Source: Mogibacterium sp. (GTDB lineage Bacteria > Bacillota > Clostridia > Peptostreptococcales > Anaerovoracaceae). From it: 42,220 nt of DNA. The DNA is taken from assembly GCA_017434025.1 (NCBI GenBank), contig JAFRGC010000064.1:1-42220 (forward strand), given 5' to 3'. The notes beneath the pieces are model-generated. The model was not told the DNA's origin. It saw only the letters and a list, made by a program, of their open reading frames with translations, and made no database searches. Both the position numbers and the translations under genes were made by a program. Positions 1-8,593 of this stretch are shown in pieces (within the stretch, counting starts at the first letter, position 1; each line of letters opens with the position of its first letter).

Positions 1-51
1 AAAAGATGCGCATAGCAATGTTTATATGCAATTTCATTATTCCCAAATAAC

Positions 52-97
52 AAAACAGCACACCCTTAGGAATTGTCCCATGCAGATGTGCTGTTTT
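52..97. terminator. Bidirectional terminator-like hairpin
   Basis: Perfect 11-bp stem (52-62 with 87-97, core ACAGCACA/TGTGCTGT) around a 24-nt loop. The arms are A-rich on the left and T-rich on the right, so both strands carry a U-run after the stem. It lies about 95 bp beyond the stop codon of the sirtuin gene and would end the long minus-strand operon, or an element entering from the left. Confidence 0.6.
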
Positions 98-116
98 ATT
101 CGATTTGCCCCTTAAC

Positions 117-143
117 AGTCATCTTAACTTAATGACATTGCGG
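117..143. repeat. 27-bp motif, inverted copy of 41921-41947
   Basis: These 27 bases are the exact reverse complement of 41921-41947 (core CTTAACTTAATGACATTG). In both copies the motif is followed by a short GC-rich segment and a run of five T (for example GCCGGGCTTTTT here). The most economical reading is the right terminal inverted repeat of an insertion sequence whose body lies to the left, matching the left terminal repeat at the other window edge. Confidence 0.6.
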
Positions 144-191
144 CACATGCCGGGCTTTTTGGTTCATATCGTACCGCTTCCTGCGGTGTGT

Positions 192-929
192 TTATTTCCA
201 GCCCATGACCTGGCTGAACACTTCTCCTATCCGGTCTCTGATCACCAGATCGGCTATGCTGTCCGCCTGAGTCGCTGACATATTGATCAGCACCAGCTTC
301 CTGCCTCTGAAGTATCTGATCAGGCCTGCTGCCGGATACACTATCAGTGTCGTTCCTCCGACGATCAGGGTATCAGCCTCCTCTATCGCTTTGACTGCAC
401 CGCTGATCACATCCTCATCCAGTCCCTCCTCGTACAGCACGACATCCGGCTTGATCCTGCCGCCGCACTTATCGCAGCGTGGTACGCCTTTTGACTCGAG
501 GATCTTATCGACATCGTAAAACGCGTGGCAGTGCTCGCAGTAGTTGCGGAGTACCGATCCGTGAAGCTCATATACTGTCTTGCTGCCTGCCAGCTGATGC
601 AGGCCGTCGATATTCTGCGTAACGACAGCTTTGACTTTGCCCTGCTTCTCGAGCTCGGCGAGAGCGAGGTGGCACGCATTCGGTTTGGCATCTTTGTAAA
701 TCAGTTTATCTTTGTAGAACTCATAGAAGTCCTTAGTATGCCTTACATAGAAGGTATGCGAGATCATCTCCTCCGGAGATACTTCTCTGCCGAGATCCAT
801 GTTATAGATACCGTTGGCGCTCCTGAAATCCGGAATGCCGCTCTCTGTCGATACACCTGCGCCGCCGAAGAACACGATGTTGTTGCTTTCATCAATGATC
901 TTCTTCAATTCTCTGATCTCATCTGTCAT
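192..929 (-). CDS. NAD-dependent protein deacylase, sirtuin (Sir2/CobB class)
   Basis: Removes acyl groups from protein lysines using NAD+, releasing nicotinamide and O-acetyl-ADP-ribose in the cytoplasm. Visible Sir2 hallmarks are the NAD-binding GAGVSTESGIPDFRS at residues 23-37, TQNIDGLH at 104-111, the catalytic His123 in ELHGS, and a zinc site formed by Cys131/Cys134 and Cys152/Cys155. GGTTL at about 192-196 stands in for the usual GTSL. The 245-aa length is typical for bacterial sirtuins. A GGGGG-type ribosome site precedes the ATG. It is the last gene of a minus-strand series, 18 bp after the glucosidase gene. Substrates cannot be told from sequence. Confidence 0.95.
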   Translation of the reverse strand: MTDEIRELKKIIDESNNIVFFGGAGVSTESGIPDFRSANGIYNMDLGREVSPEEMISHTFYVRHTKDFYEFYKDKLIYKDAKPNACHLALAELEKQGKVKAVVTQNIDGLHQLAGSKTVYELHGSVLRNYCEHCHAFYDVDKILESKGVPRCDKCGGRIKPDVVLYEEGLDEDVISGAVKAIEEADTLIVGGTTLIVYPAAGLIRYFRGRKLVLINMSATQADSIADLVIRDRIGEVFSQVMGWK

Positions 930-947
930 CTGACCGGTCCCCCTTTC

Positions 948-2648
948 CTATACCTTATTATAGTGTTCTCTGAGCACGATAGCCTCGTATGGACGGAGCA
1001 TCATCTCTCTGCCCACAACAGTCTTATCATAATTTGAAATAATGACTTCCAGGTCTCTGATCTCGAAATCGTCCGGAATGTGTGCTGCTGCAGGTTTGCC
1101 TGAGAAATTGCCTGTGATCAGCAGACGCTGTCCTTCGTAATTCCTGGAATAAGTCACGATCTTCGTATTGTCCGGATCATATTCCATTACCTCACCCAGC
1201 AGCGCAACCTTCTCAGATCTCCGTACTGCGAGCAGCTTCTGATAATACCTGTATATGGATCTTTCCGAAGCGAGATCCGCTTCGACATTGATCTCAGTGT
1301 AGTTAGGATTGATGGACTGCCACGGTGCTGCAGTCCCGGTGAACCCTGCATTGGCACCGGAGGTCCACTGCATCGGTGTTCTTGCGTGATCTCTCGCGCC
1401 GTGAAGTATGAGTCTGAATGCCAGTCCATGCGGCATGTGGAACTGTTTGGTCATCATATCGTATACGAAATGCGACACCGGATCCATCAGCTCATCCATG
1501 CCGGAAAAAGGTGAATTGGTCATTCCGATCTCTTCACCCTGATAGATGAACGGTGTACCCCAGCCCATGAAAGTGATCGTCGCCAGGAAGGTCGCAGCTT
1601 CATATCTGAACCTGCTTGTGTTGATGCCAAATCTGCTTACGCTTCTCACGCAGTCGTGATTCTCCAGAACGAGCGTGTTCCAGCCCTTCCCGTGATACAT
1701 GATCTGCGGATAGAAGAGGCCTTTCTTGAACCTCTTGAGGTCGAACGGTCTAGGGAAGAACTTCAGCATATTATCCGCGTTCAGATGTTCGAAATCGAAT
1801 ATGCTGTCGAGTTCTCCGGATTCCTCCTGAATGTATCTGAAGGCATGCTCCGGATCAGGAATATATGATTCTCCGACCGTGTAGGTGTCATACAGCGACA
1901 GGGCTTTCTCATTCATCTCGCTGAGGAATTCATGCATCCTAGGCCCATCCACGAAATACTGTGTTCCCTTCTGGAATTCAAATTTCCTGCGATCATCCCT
2001 CAGCGGATAACTCTTGGAATACATATTGAACACATCAAATCTGAAGCCGTCAACACCCTTATCCAGCCAGAACTTCAGGATCTGAATGATCTCATGCCTG
2101 ACGACCGGGCTCTCCCAGTTGAGATCCGGCTGCTGAGGTGCGAACAGGTGCAGGTAGAACTCATCGGTGTCTCCGATCCTCTGCCATGCCGGACCCGTGA
2201 ACGATGATGTCCAGTTAGTCGGAGGCAGGAGTTTGGTCCCACGGTGTCTGCCCTTGCGTATTATATAGTAGTCCCTGTACAGAGAGTTCTTGTCCTCCAG
2301 CGCTGCCTTGAACCATGGATGCTGGTCGCTGGTATGGTTGAGAACCATATCCATGATGACCTTGAGCCCACGCTTATGACATTCTGCGACGAGCCGGTCG
2401 AAATCCTCCATCGTTCCGAACGCCGGATGGATCGCACGGTAATCTGAGATGTCGTAACCGTAATCCTTCCATGGTGACGCGTACAGCGGCGAGAACCAGA
2501 TGGCAGTCACTCCAAGTTCCTTGATATAGTCGAGTCTCGAAATGATGCCCGGTATATCGCCAATACCATCGTTATTAGAGTCCTGATAGCTGATCGGGTA
2601 TATCTGATAAACCACAGCTTCCTTATACCAGTTAGTTTTGACCCCCAT
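948..2648 (-). CDS. GH13 alpha-glucosidase, probably oligo-1,6-glucosidase type
   Basis: Cytoplasmic exo-acting alpha-glucosidase of glycoside hydrolase family 13, likely subfamily 31. All four conserved regions are present: DMVLNH (100-105), GFRFDVFN with nucleophile Asp205, VGE with acid/base Glu260, and ENHD with Asp332; QPDLNWE (173-179) is also typical. The residue after the nucleophile is Val206; in this subfamily Val at that place accompanies alpha-1,6 specificity and Thr alpha-1,4, so an isomaltase-like substrate is inferred. No signal peptide is seen, and 566 aa is the usual length. GAGGTGA lies just before the ATG, and the gene begins 17 bp after the pyrophosphatase gene. Trehalose-6-phosphate hydrolase is a less likely alternative. 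Confidence 0.88.
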   Translation of the reverse strand: MGVKTNWYKEAVVYQIYPISYQDSNNDGIGDIPGIISRLDYIKELGVTAIWFSPLYASPWKDYGYDISDYRAIHPAFGTMEDFDRLVAECHKRGLKVIMDMVLNHTSDQHPWFKAALEDKNSLYRDYYIIRKGRHRGTKLLPPTNWTSSFTGPAWQRIGDTDEFYLHLFAPQQPDLNWESPVVRHEIIQILKFWLDKGVDGFRFDVFNMYSKSYPLRDDRRKFEFQKGTQYFVDGPRMHEFLSEMNEKALSLYDTYTVGESYIPDPEHAFRYIQEESGELDSIFDFEHLNADNMLKFFPRPFDLKRFKKGLFYPQIMYHGKGWNTLVLENHDCVRSVSRFGINTSRFRYEAATFLATITFMGWGTPFIYQGEEIGMTNSPFSGMDELMDPVSHFVYDMMTKQFHMPHGLAFRLILHGARDHARTPMQWTSGANAGFTGTAAPWQSINPNYTEINVEADLASERSIYRYYQKLLAVRRSEKVALLGEVMEYDPDNTKIVTYSRNYEGQRLLITGNFSGKPAAAHIPDDFEIRDLEVIISNYDKTVVGREMMLRPYEAIVLREHYNKV

Positions 2649-2665
2649 GGCTCACCTCTTTTTCT

Positions 2666-4279
2666 CTATTTTGCGGTTATCGAGATCAGTGTAGGCAGCA
2701 GCTGCTTCTTGCGGCTCATGACTCCCGGCATATAGTATGCCAGATTCTTCTTCGCATACGGCAATTCTCTGTTGCCTTTAAAGTCGGAAGCGAGCAGTAC
2801 GCTCTTCTCCCTGAGCACGTCAGTGACCATCAGCAGCGTCCAGTCAAGGCCTTGCTGTTCTCTGACTTTCTCCAGTGCGTCTATATACTTTGCGGCGTAA
2901 TCGTTGACATTGTCAAGTGTGGTCACTTCACACTGTCCAATGCCCATACGGATTCCGCCGGATTCATACTTCTTGAAATCCGACATGATCGAATCGATCG
3001 GATCCTGTGTGGTCAGGTTATCTGTGATACTGAACAGCTTCTCGCCAAATTCCTCAATGCTCGGTATCTTGGCGAGCCTTGCCAGCATCTCGACGGTGCT
3101 GATATCCGATGCGGTAGTCGTAGGACTCCTCAGAATGAGTGTGTCCGCGATAATACCGGTGAGCAGGACTTTGGCTATATATGCATCAGGCATGATCCCG
3201 TTGCGGAGATACTGCTGATAGACGATCGTGCATGTACTGCCGAGAGGCTCCGCGTCGATGAAAATCGGTACATTGGTTGAAAGTGAATCCAGCCTGTGGT
3301 GATCGATGATCTCGATCACGTTGGCCGTCTCGATTCCCTCGACACTCTGCGCAGGCTCATTATAGTCGACCATGATCACGTTGTGAGCCGGAGCAGTGAG
3401 GAAGCATCTTCTCGTAACATACCCTTTGAAGACACCTTCGTCAAACACTGCAAGACCACGGAGATGCGAATTGAGGAAGATCTTCTTGACATCAGCGAAC
3501 AGGTCGTCTGCCTCTATGGTCTCTGTCTTCTGTACCATCATCAGTTCTATCGCCTCTGCCATGCGGACCCTTCTTATCGTCTCCGCAGTTCCCAGAGATG
3601 TTATGAAAACGGATCCCTCATAGCCGGAGAAATCGACGTCAGGCACTTCGCTGTCTGCTGTGATAATGATCGCCGGCACCTGCTTGGCGGCAGCATATAC
3701 GATATGTTCGGAACGGGCCCCCATGACAACGATGCAGTCTGTTCCTTTGTCCAGATAGGTGCGGAATGCATCGAAAGAAGCTGCTCCGACGAGAAGTGAT
3801 CCCTCGATCACATCCTTAGAGCCTCTCTTGACCAGTTCCGCCGGAATGACTTTGAGGATATTATCGATATCGAATTTATATGTCGGTATCTCTTCCTGAT
3901 TGTCTGCCAGGAACCAGCTTGTGATATCATCTACACTCAGCAGTCCTTTGAACTTATCACCGTCGTAGATAGGTACTACGGACGGTTTATCGATATTGTA
4001 GGTCTTGATAAGATCGAATATCGGCGCACTTGCCTGCAGGCGGCGGGCAGGCTTCATCATTACGTCCCTGACTTTGGGCCTGACATCCTTCATATATACG
4101 GGGATCTCAAGTTCCATGGCTTCCATCTGTTCACGCACACTGTCTGAGACCGGACTGCAGTGGATCGGAATATATTCATTTTCCGGATCTGTAAGGCTCT
4201 TGAGCCTTGCATAGGAAATTGCAGCGCACAGGCTGTCGAGGTCCGGATTGCGGTGTCCTGTAATGTAAACTTTACTCAT
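2666..4279 (-). CDS. Manganese-dependent inorganic pyrophosphatase with CBS and DRTGG domains
   Basis: Family II (DHH) pyrophosphatase that hydrolyses PPi to two phosphates. The N-terminal metal motif HRNPDLDS (9-16) and DHH (326-328) flank an inserted regulatory part of about 230 residues: a CBS motif (about 72-130), a DRTGG-like domain (about 135-250) and a second CBS motif (about 255-300). The C-terminal DHHA2 domain carries SRKKQ near residue 525. This layout is that of CBS-PPases, in which adenine nucleotides bind the CBS pair and tune activity (family knowledge). The 537-aa length fits. No motif is broken. Adjacent genes are unrelated in pathway, so cotranscription is the only link seen. 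Confidence 0.92.
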   Translation of the reverse strand: MSKVYITGHRNPDLDSLCAAISYARLKSLTDPENEYIPIHCSPVSDSVREQMEAMELEIPVYMKDVRPKVRDVMMKPARRLQASAPIFDLIKTYNIDKPSVVPIYDGDKFKGLLSVDDITSWFLADNQEEIPTYKFDIDNILKVIPAELVKRGSKDVIEGSLLVGAASFDAFRTYLDKGTDCIVVMGARSEHIVYAAAKQVPAIIITADSEVPDVDFSGYEGSVFITSLGTAETIRRVRMAEAIELMMVQKTETIEADDLFADVKKIFLNSHLRGLAVFDEGVFKGYVTRRCFLTAPAHNVIMVDYNEPAQSVEGIETANVIEIIDHHRLDSLSTNVPIFIDAEPLGSTCTIVYQQYLRNGIMPDAYIAKVLLTGIIADTLILRSPTTTASDISTVEMLARLAKIPSIEEFGEKLFSITDNLTTQDPIDSIMSDFKKYESGGIRMGIGQCEVTTLDNVNDYAAKYIDALEKVREQQGLDWTLLMVTDVLREKSVLLASDFKGNRELPYAKKNLAYYMPGVMSRKKQLLPTLISITAK

Positions 4280-4302
4280 ACTGATTCTCTTTCTGAATTC
4301 TT

Positions 4303-4698
4303 CTATTTGCCTGCTTTGGCCAGTGTCTTGGCCATAAACTTTTCATTATCTATAATAAATCTCTCGTGCTTTCCCTCACCGATCAGTTCTTCATCGTCCC
4401 GCGCAGTCACACGGAAGACCAGTCTGCGCCTGTCGATCTCGATGAGTTCACTGTCAATATATATATGCGCGCCAAGGGGACTCGCAGCCAGATGGCTGAT
4501 GTCAAGATGGATCCCGACAGTTCCTTTGCCCTCTTCCATATATGGCTCAACGCTCGACCAAGCGGTGTACTCCATCATAGATACCATGCGCGGAGTCGCA
4601 TAGACCGGAAGACCTCCGCTTGTCATGCCTGATGCCGTCCTGTCCTCAGTAACGATCTCTTCAGAATATCCTTTGATGCCTGTTATTAATTCGCTCAT
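4303..4698 (-). CDS. Hotdog thioesterase, fluoroacetyl-CoA thioesterase (FlK)-like family
   Basis: 131-aa single hotdog domain. Against the catalytic set of FlK (Thr42, Glu50, Gly69, His76) this protein has Thr35, Glu43, Gly62 and His69, a constant offset of seven, so the catalytic triad appears intact. Residues 61-76, running from VGIHLDISHL to ASPLG, are the family's most recognisable stretch. The substrate is probably a short acyl-CoA; fluoroacetate specificity should not be assumed, because most clostridial members are general housekeeping thioesterases. It ends 23 bp before the pyrophosphatase gene and follows the aldolase gene by 56 bp on the same strand. Confidence 0.85.
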   Translation of the reverse strand: MSELITGIKGYSEEIVTEDRTASGMTSGGLPVYATPRMVSMMEYTAWSSVEPYMEEGKGTVGIHLDISHLAASPLGAHIYIDSELIEIDRRRLVFRVTARDDEELIGEGKHERFIIDNEKFMAKTLAKAGK

Positions 4699-4754
4699 TT
4701 TTCCTTCTTTCTCTATAAACGGCTTTGAATTACTGCTGATCGCTGGAGTCCGGA

Positions 4755-5786
4755 CTATCCGATCCGGGCTTCCCTCAGCACCTGCAGATCTTCGGGTGTT
4801 GTCGCCCAGCTGGTCGCCAGACGAACGATGGTGCGTTCCTCATCGTACAGACCCCAGCGGTCAAACGTGACATACTGGCTGAGTTCTGCCATCTGTTCTT
4901 CGTTCATGAGGATCAGCTGCTGATTTGTCGGCGAGTCGATATAGAATTCCCAGCCTTTCTCAACTATGATCTCTCTGAGCTGCTCCGCCATCTCGATCGC
5001 ATGTCTGCTGATCCTGAAATACAGGTCATCTGTGAACAGGGTATCGAACTGGATGCCCAGCAGTCTGCCCTTGGCGAGGAGCGCGCCGCGCTTCTTGATG
5101 GAAGTAACAAAGTGCTGCGGTTTGTTGTTCTTCGTGAAAACTACTGCTTCTCCGCACAGGGCTCCGACTTTGGTGCCGCCGATATAGAATACGTCAGTGA
5201 GCCTCGCGATATCCTGCAGTGTCACATCTGTGCTGTTGCTCATGAGGCCGTATCCGAGTCTTGCTCCGTCCATGAACAGCTGCATGCCATACTCATGGCA
5301 GATATCCGATATCTCTTCCAGTTCCTGTTTGCTGTACAGAGTCCCCATCTCGGTTGGGTGAGAGATGTATACCATGCCCGGGAATACCATGTGTTCATGA
5401 GTCACATCGCTGTAGAAGCTGACAAGGAACTCATTCAGATCATGTGGATCGAGTTTTCCCTGCTTCTGCGGGAGGCTCAGAACTTTGTGTCCCGTATACT
5501 CGACTGCTCCGGATTCATGCACATTGATATGGCCGCTGCTTGCGGTTATGACTCCTTCGCAGTCCTTGAGCATGGTGGAGATGATGACTGCATTGGTCTG
5601 AGTTCCTCCAACCAGGAACTCCACATCAGCATCTTCCAGACCACATGCCTTACGGATCTTCTCCTTGGCACTTGTTGAATACTTGTCCATGCCATATCCC
5701 GGCATCGCTTCATAGTTCGTCTCTATGAGACTCCTGAGGATCGCAGGGTGCGCTCCCATCGAATAATCGCACTCGAATGAAACCAT
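4755..5786 (-). CDS. Low-specificity threonine aldolase / beta-eliminating lyase family, PLP-dependent
   Basis: PLP fold-type I enzyme expected to cleave L-threonine or allo-threonine to glycine and acetaldehyde. GGTQTN (60-65) forms the phosphate-binding loop, HESGA (90-94) stacks on the cofactor, FMDGARLG (171-178) provides the Asp that contacts the pyridine nitrogen, and YIGGTKVGA (201-209) carries the Schiff-base Lys206. Length 343 aa is normal. The neighbour 11 bp upstream is an M32 peptidase, so the operon could serve amino-acid catabolism. Specificity for L or L-allo forms is not readable. A related aromatic beta-eliminating lyase is less likely given the size. Confidence 0.9.
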   Translation of the reverse strand: MVSFECDYSMGAHPAILRSLIETNYEAMPGYGMDKYSTSAKEKIRKACGLEDADVEFLVGGTQTNAVIISTMLKDCEGVITASSGHINVHESGAVEYTGHKVLSLPQKQGKLDPHDLNEFLVSFYSDVTHEHMVFPGMVYISHPTEMGTLYSKQELEEISDICHEYGMQLFMDGARLGYGLMSNSTDVTLQDIARLTDVFYIGGTKVGALCGEAVVFTKNNKPQHFVTSIKKRGALLAKGRLLGIQFDTLFTDDLYFRISRHAIEMAEQLREIIVEKGWEFYIDSPTNQQLILMNEEQMAELSQYVTFDRWGLYDEERTIVRLATSWATTPEDLQVLREARIG

Positions 5787-5797
5787 GATACCCCTCT

Positions 5798-7300
5798 CTA
5801 TAATCCATATACGTCTGCGATCTTGCTGCGCAGATATTCAATATAATAATCAGGATCGAACTTGCCTTGCATCACTCTCTCGAGCAGTTCTACCGGTTTA
5901 TACATACTGCCGTGTTTCCAGATGCGCTCGCGATTCCAGTCATTGACCGGCCCGAAATCGCCTCTCCCGATGCACCCATCGACATCAACAGACTCTTTCA
6001 TTTTGGCAAGGAACTGTGCTCCGTATGCGTTGCCGAGAGCATACGACGGGAAATAGCCGATCAGGCCGCTCGCCCAGTGGCTGTCCTGCAGCACCCCGTG
6101 CTTATCGTCCGGAACATCGACACCAAGATACTCCTTGTACATCCTGTTCCATTCCTGCGGCAGATCCTTGACTTCCAGCTCACCTGCCATTACCTTCTTC
6201 TCGAGTTCATAGCGGATCATGATGTGCAGGCTGTATGTAAGCTCATCTGCTTCTGTGCGGATCAGCGAAGGCTGGGCCTTGTTGACAGCATGGTAGAATT
6301 CCTCTGCGTCGTGGCCGGCCATCTGCTCCGGGAAGAGTTCCTGCAGCTTAGGGAATACCAGTCGACAGAAGCTCCTGCTCCTTCCGATGATATTCTCGTA
6401 GAATCTGCTCTGGCTCTCGTGGATGCTCATCGACACGCCACCGTCAAGAACGGTATACGCCAGTTCGTCGGCTGAGCCCGTATCGTACAGCGCATGTCCT
6501 CCTTCATGTACTACGCTGTACATCGAGCAGACAAAATCATCTCTGTGATAGTGTGTCGTGATCCTCTCATCAAAATGTGATCCGAAACTCGTAGTGAACG
6601 GATGCTCGGTTGTTGAAAGGCCGACATGTCCGAGGTCCAGTCCGATCAGCTCCATGAGATAGTATGCCAGCTCTTCCTGTTTGTCCTCAGGGAAATCGCC
6701 GAATCTGATGCTGTCATCCACCTGTGGATGTTCAGCGACCTCTTTGAGCAGCGGAACGATCTCGCTGCGGAGTTTGCTGAAGAACGCATCGCACGCTTTC
6801 TGGGTGAGTCCCTCTTCATAATCGTTGAGGCAGTGATCATAAGGATCGCGGTCAGGCTCGATGTAGAGGGCAAACTTCCTGGTCGTCGCAAAGAGTTCTT
6901 CCAGCAACGGGCGGAAAAGCTCAAAATCTGACGTTTCTTTGGCGGTATGCCACACATCATCAGCTCTGACAAGCAATTCCTGGAACGCGATGTACTCATC
7001 GATCGGAATCTTCTTCATGTCGCGGATCTCTTTGAGCAGAAGATGGACCATCCTCTGTTCCGCCTGATCCAGTTCATCCTTGTGTTCATCGAGGAACTCG
7101 AGCAGCGCTACTGTCTCGTCGCCGGTACTCAGTCTGTAGACCTCTTCCGAAAGGATAGATAGTGTTACCGCCCTGTTCTCCGCTGTGTCTTTCGGCGCCC
7201 CCGTGCAGCCGTCATAGTAAATCAGTCCCATCGCGTGCCCATACGCAGCCATTTTGCGCTGCAGGGCCATCAGTTCTTGTCTTGCTTTATCCAGATCCAT
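5798..7300 (-). CDS. M32 family metallocarboxypeptidase (carboxypeptidase Taq type)
   Basis: Cytoplasmic zinc carboxypeptidase removing C-terminal residues, with broad specificity but usually not acting at proline. The M32 signatures are all present: HPFTTSFG (233-240), the zinc motif HEGGH (265-269) and the downstream HESQSRFYEN (294-303), whose Glu supplies the third metal ligand. It is almost entirely helical and 500 aa long, the family norm. The start is preceded by AAGGAG about 11 nt upstream. It belongs to the minus-strand gene series running down to the sirtuin gene. Confidence 0.93.
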   Translation of the reverse strand: MDLDKARQELMALQRKMAAYGHAMGLIYYDGCTGAPKDTAENRAVTLSILSEEVYRLSTGDETVALLEFLDEHKDELDQAEQRMVHLLLKEIRDMKKIPIDEYIAFQELLVRADDVWHTAKETSDFELFRPLLEELFATTRKFALYIEPDRDPYDHCLNDYEEGLTQKACDAFFSKLRSEIVPLLKEVAEHPQVDDSIRFGDFPEDKQEELAYYLMELIGLDLGHVGLSTTEHPFTTSFGSHFDERITTHYHRDDFVCSMYSVVHEGGHALYDTGSADELAYTVLDGGVSMSIHESQSRFYENIIGRSRSFCRLVFPKLQELFPEQMAGHDAEEFYHAVNKAQPSLIRTEADELTYSLHIMIRYELEKKVMAGELEVKDLPQEWNRMYKEYLGVDVPDDKHGVLQDSHWASGLIGYFPSYALGNAYGAQFLAKMKESVDVDGCIGRGDFGPVNDWNRERIWKHGSMYKPVELLERVMQGKFDPDYYIEYLRSKIADVYGL

Positions 7301-7340
7301 TAATATATTGACTCCTTGCCTTTGTTATTTCATTCCTTAA

Positions 7341-7622
7341 TTATTCATGATCGAATATAGTCTTGTGCGCGATCATATCGCCGTAGGAAGCTTTCCACTC
7401 ATGATGAGGTTCCGACTTGTCATATGATGGAAGTGCATCAGCGTCCATATCGATCTCTATCATAAGATCATGCCTGTTGGATCTGTCCGAGCACGAATCA
7501 TATACATCTACCGCATTGATCCCGTCAATATCCAGTGTCTTCTCGAACAGGGAACGGATCTCATCCGTATGGCTCTTCATCTGTTCCGGTTCTTTCCACT
7601 TTACGATGATAAAATGTTTCAT
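7341..7622 (-). CDS. Dabb (stress-responsive alpha/beta barrel) family protein
   Basis: 93-aa protein beginning MKHFIIVKWKE, the typical first strand of dimeric alpha/beta barrel (Dabb) domains, followed by a helix, a DVYDSCSD strand and the HHEWKASYGDMI segment that forms the last helix. Bacterial members are small dimers of mostly unknown function; no catalytic residues can be assigned. A ribosome site lies directly upstream and the gene is 30 bp below the PAP2 gene, so it is probably the second gene of the operon. Confidence 0.8.
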   Translation of the reverse strand: MKHFIIVKWKEPEQMKSHTDEIRSLFEKTLDIDGINAVDVYDSCSDRSNRHDLMIEIDMDADALPSYDKSEPHHEWKASYGDMIAHKTIFDHE

Positions 7623-7652
7623 ATTGCCTCCTTATGCCCCTTCAAGCAGCTG

Positions 7653-8381
7653 TCAGTGTTTCGGCGCGTATCCTCCGGTATCAACTGCAGCCTTTACATC
7701 GCTTACGTTCTCCTGTGCAGTCTTAGCAGCACCTTTATTCCGCTTGCCGCCCGAAATGATACCTCCGAATATCTCCAGAAGACCCATGCTGAGCAGCAGT
7801 CCTCCGACGATATCGGTGAACCAGTGGACTCCGCAGTACAGACGTCCTCCTACCGTGACAAGAATGACCGCAAGGCAGACCAGTCTCAGCAGTCCGCTGA
7901 TGAATCCCTTGCCGAAATACCGCCTGATCAGCATCATCGTTGCGCCGAACACAGTGACGATCAGCATCGTATGCGATGACGGATAAGATGCTTCCGGGTA
8001 TGTTTCGCCCGGCATGATGATCGGTCTGTAGTTGATGATGAACTTCTCAAATCCTATATAAAGTCCTATCACGACTATGAACAGTAGGCCAAGCGCGAGG
8101 ATTTCCCTGTCTACAGCAAACAGGCTCTTCCTCCTGATCAGCTGGATCAGTCCCGCGACAGCGAACAGAGCCGCGATACCGATCGCTGCATAGCCTAGCA
8201 GATCAGTGTGTTCATACCACTGCATATTGACGCCTGTCAGATCGTGAACTCTCTGGTTGAGGTGTGAAAACCCCACTTCTGTCCCCTGCGGTCCGATCGC
8301 CGCTACGTCAAAAGTCCTGACCAGATATGTGAATCCCCCGAAAAGCGCCAGCAGCAAAATTCCGCAGATAGTCTTCTTCAT
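7653..8381 (-). CDS. PAP2-family membrane phosphatase
   Basis: Integral membrane acid phosphatase of the PAP2 superfamily, acting on lipid phosphates such as phosphatidic acid or undecaprenyl pyrophosphate. It carries the three signature blocks: KFIINYRP, PSSH, and GRLYCGVHWFTDIVGG. Several hydrophobic spans surround them. The start at 8381 is chosen because AGGAGGAG lies just upstream and the protein then opens with MKKTICGILLL, a signal-anchor; this gives 242 aa, and a longer in-frame reading upstream has no ribosome site. A sigma-A-like promoter lies at 8444-8473. It is probably the first gene of the operon reaching 192. Lipid substrate unknown. Confidence 0.88.
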   Translation of the reverse strand: MKKTICGILLLALFGGFTYLVRTFDVAAIGPQGTEVGFSHLNQRVHDLTGVNMQWYEHTDLLGYAAIGIAALFAVAGLIQLIRRKSLFAVDREILALGLLFIVVIGLYIGFEKFIINYRPIIMPGETYPEASYPSSHTMLIVTVFGATMMLIRRYFGKGFISGLLRLVCLAVILVTVGGRLYCGVHWFTDIVGGLLLSMGLLEIFGGIISGGKRNKGAAKTAQENVSDVKAAVDTGGYAPKH

Positions 8382-8443
8382 TATTGTTCCTGCTCCTCCT
8401 AAGTTGATCGATCGCACATAGAATCCCATTATTCTATTCAATA

Positions 8444-8473
8444 ATAATATCACTAAACATAAGGCGTTGACAA
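8444..8473 (-). promoter_or_regulatory. Sigma-A-like promoter of the PAP2 operon
   Basis: Minus-strand reading: -35 TTGTCA (8468-8473) and -10 TATTAT (8444-8449) separated by 18 bp, each one mismatch from consensus, and about 65 bp before the PAP2 start codon. Confidence 0.55.
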
Positions 8474-8482
8474 ACCCCGCAG

Positions 8483-8515
8483 AAGCAATGTTTCCACCTT
8501 TTGAAAGCATTGCTT
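8483..8515. promoter_or_regulatory. Inverted repeat between divergent promoters (candidate operator)
   Basis: AAGCAATG at 8483-8490 and CATTGCTT at 8508-8515 form a perfect 8-bp inverted repeat with a 17-bp gap, located between the PAP2 promoter (minus) and the glycerate kinase promoter (plus). The right arm abuts the expected -35 region of the plus promoter. It has no T-run, so it is more likely an operator than a terminator. Confidence 0.4.
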
Positions 8516-8528
8516 TATCATCTGCCGT

Positions 8529-8534
8529 TATAAT
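8529..8534 (+). promoter_or_regulatory. Putative -10 box of the glycerate kinase gene
   Basis: Perfect TATAAT about 60 bp before the start codon. No good -35 hexamer lies at 16-18 bp spacing (a TTGAAA is 22 bp away), which would fit a promoter needing an activator bound at the adjacent inverted repeat. Confidence 0.4.
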
Positions 8535-8593
8535 AAAATAACTGTAGAATTAAGAAGCAATTCCTATGTGTATCGATGGGTATTGGAGGAATT

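Noticed and set aside
8467-8495. Plus-strand TTGACA before the glycerate kinase gene
   Set aside because: No -10-like hexamer at 16-18 bp; the same bases serve the minus-strand -35.
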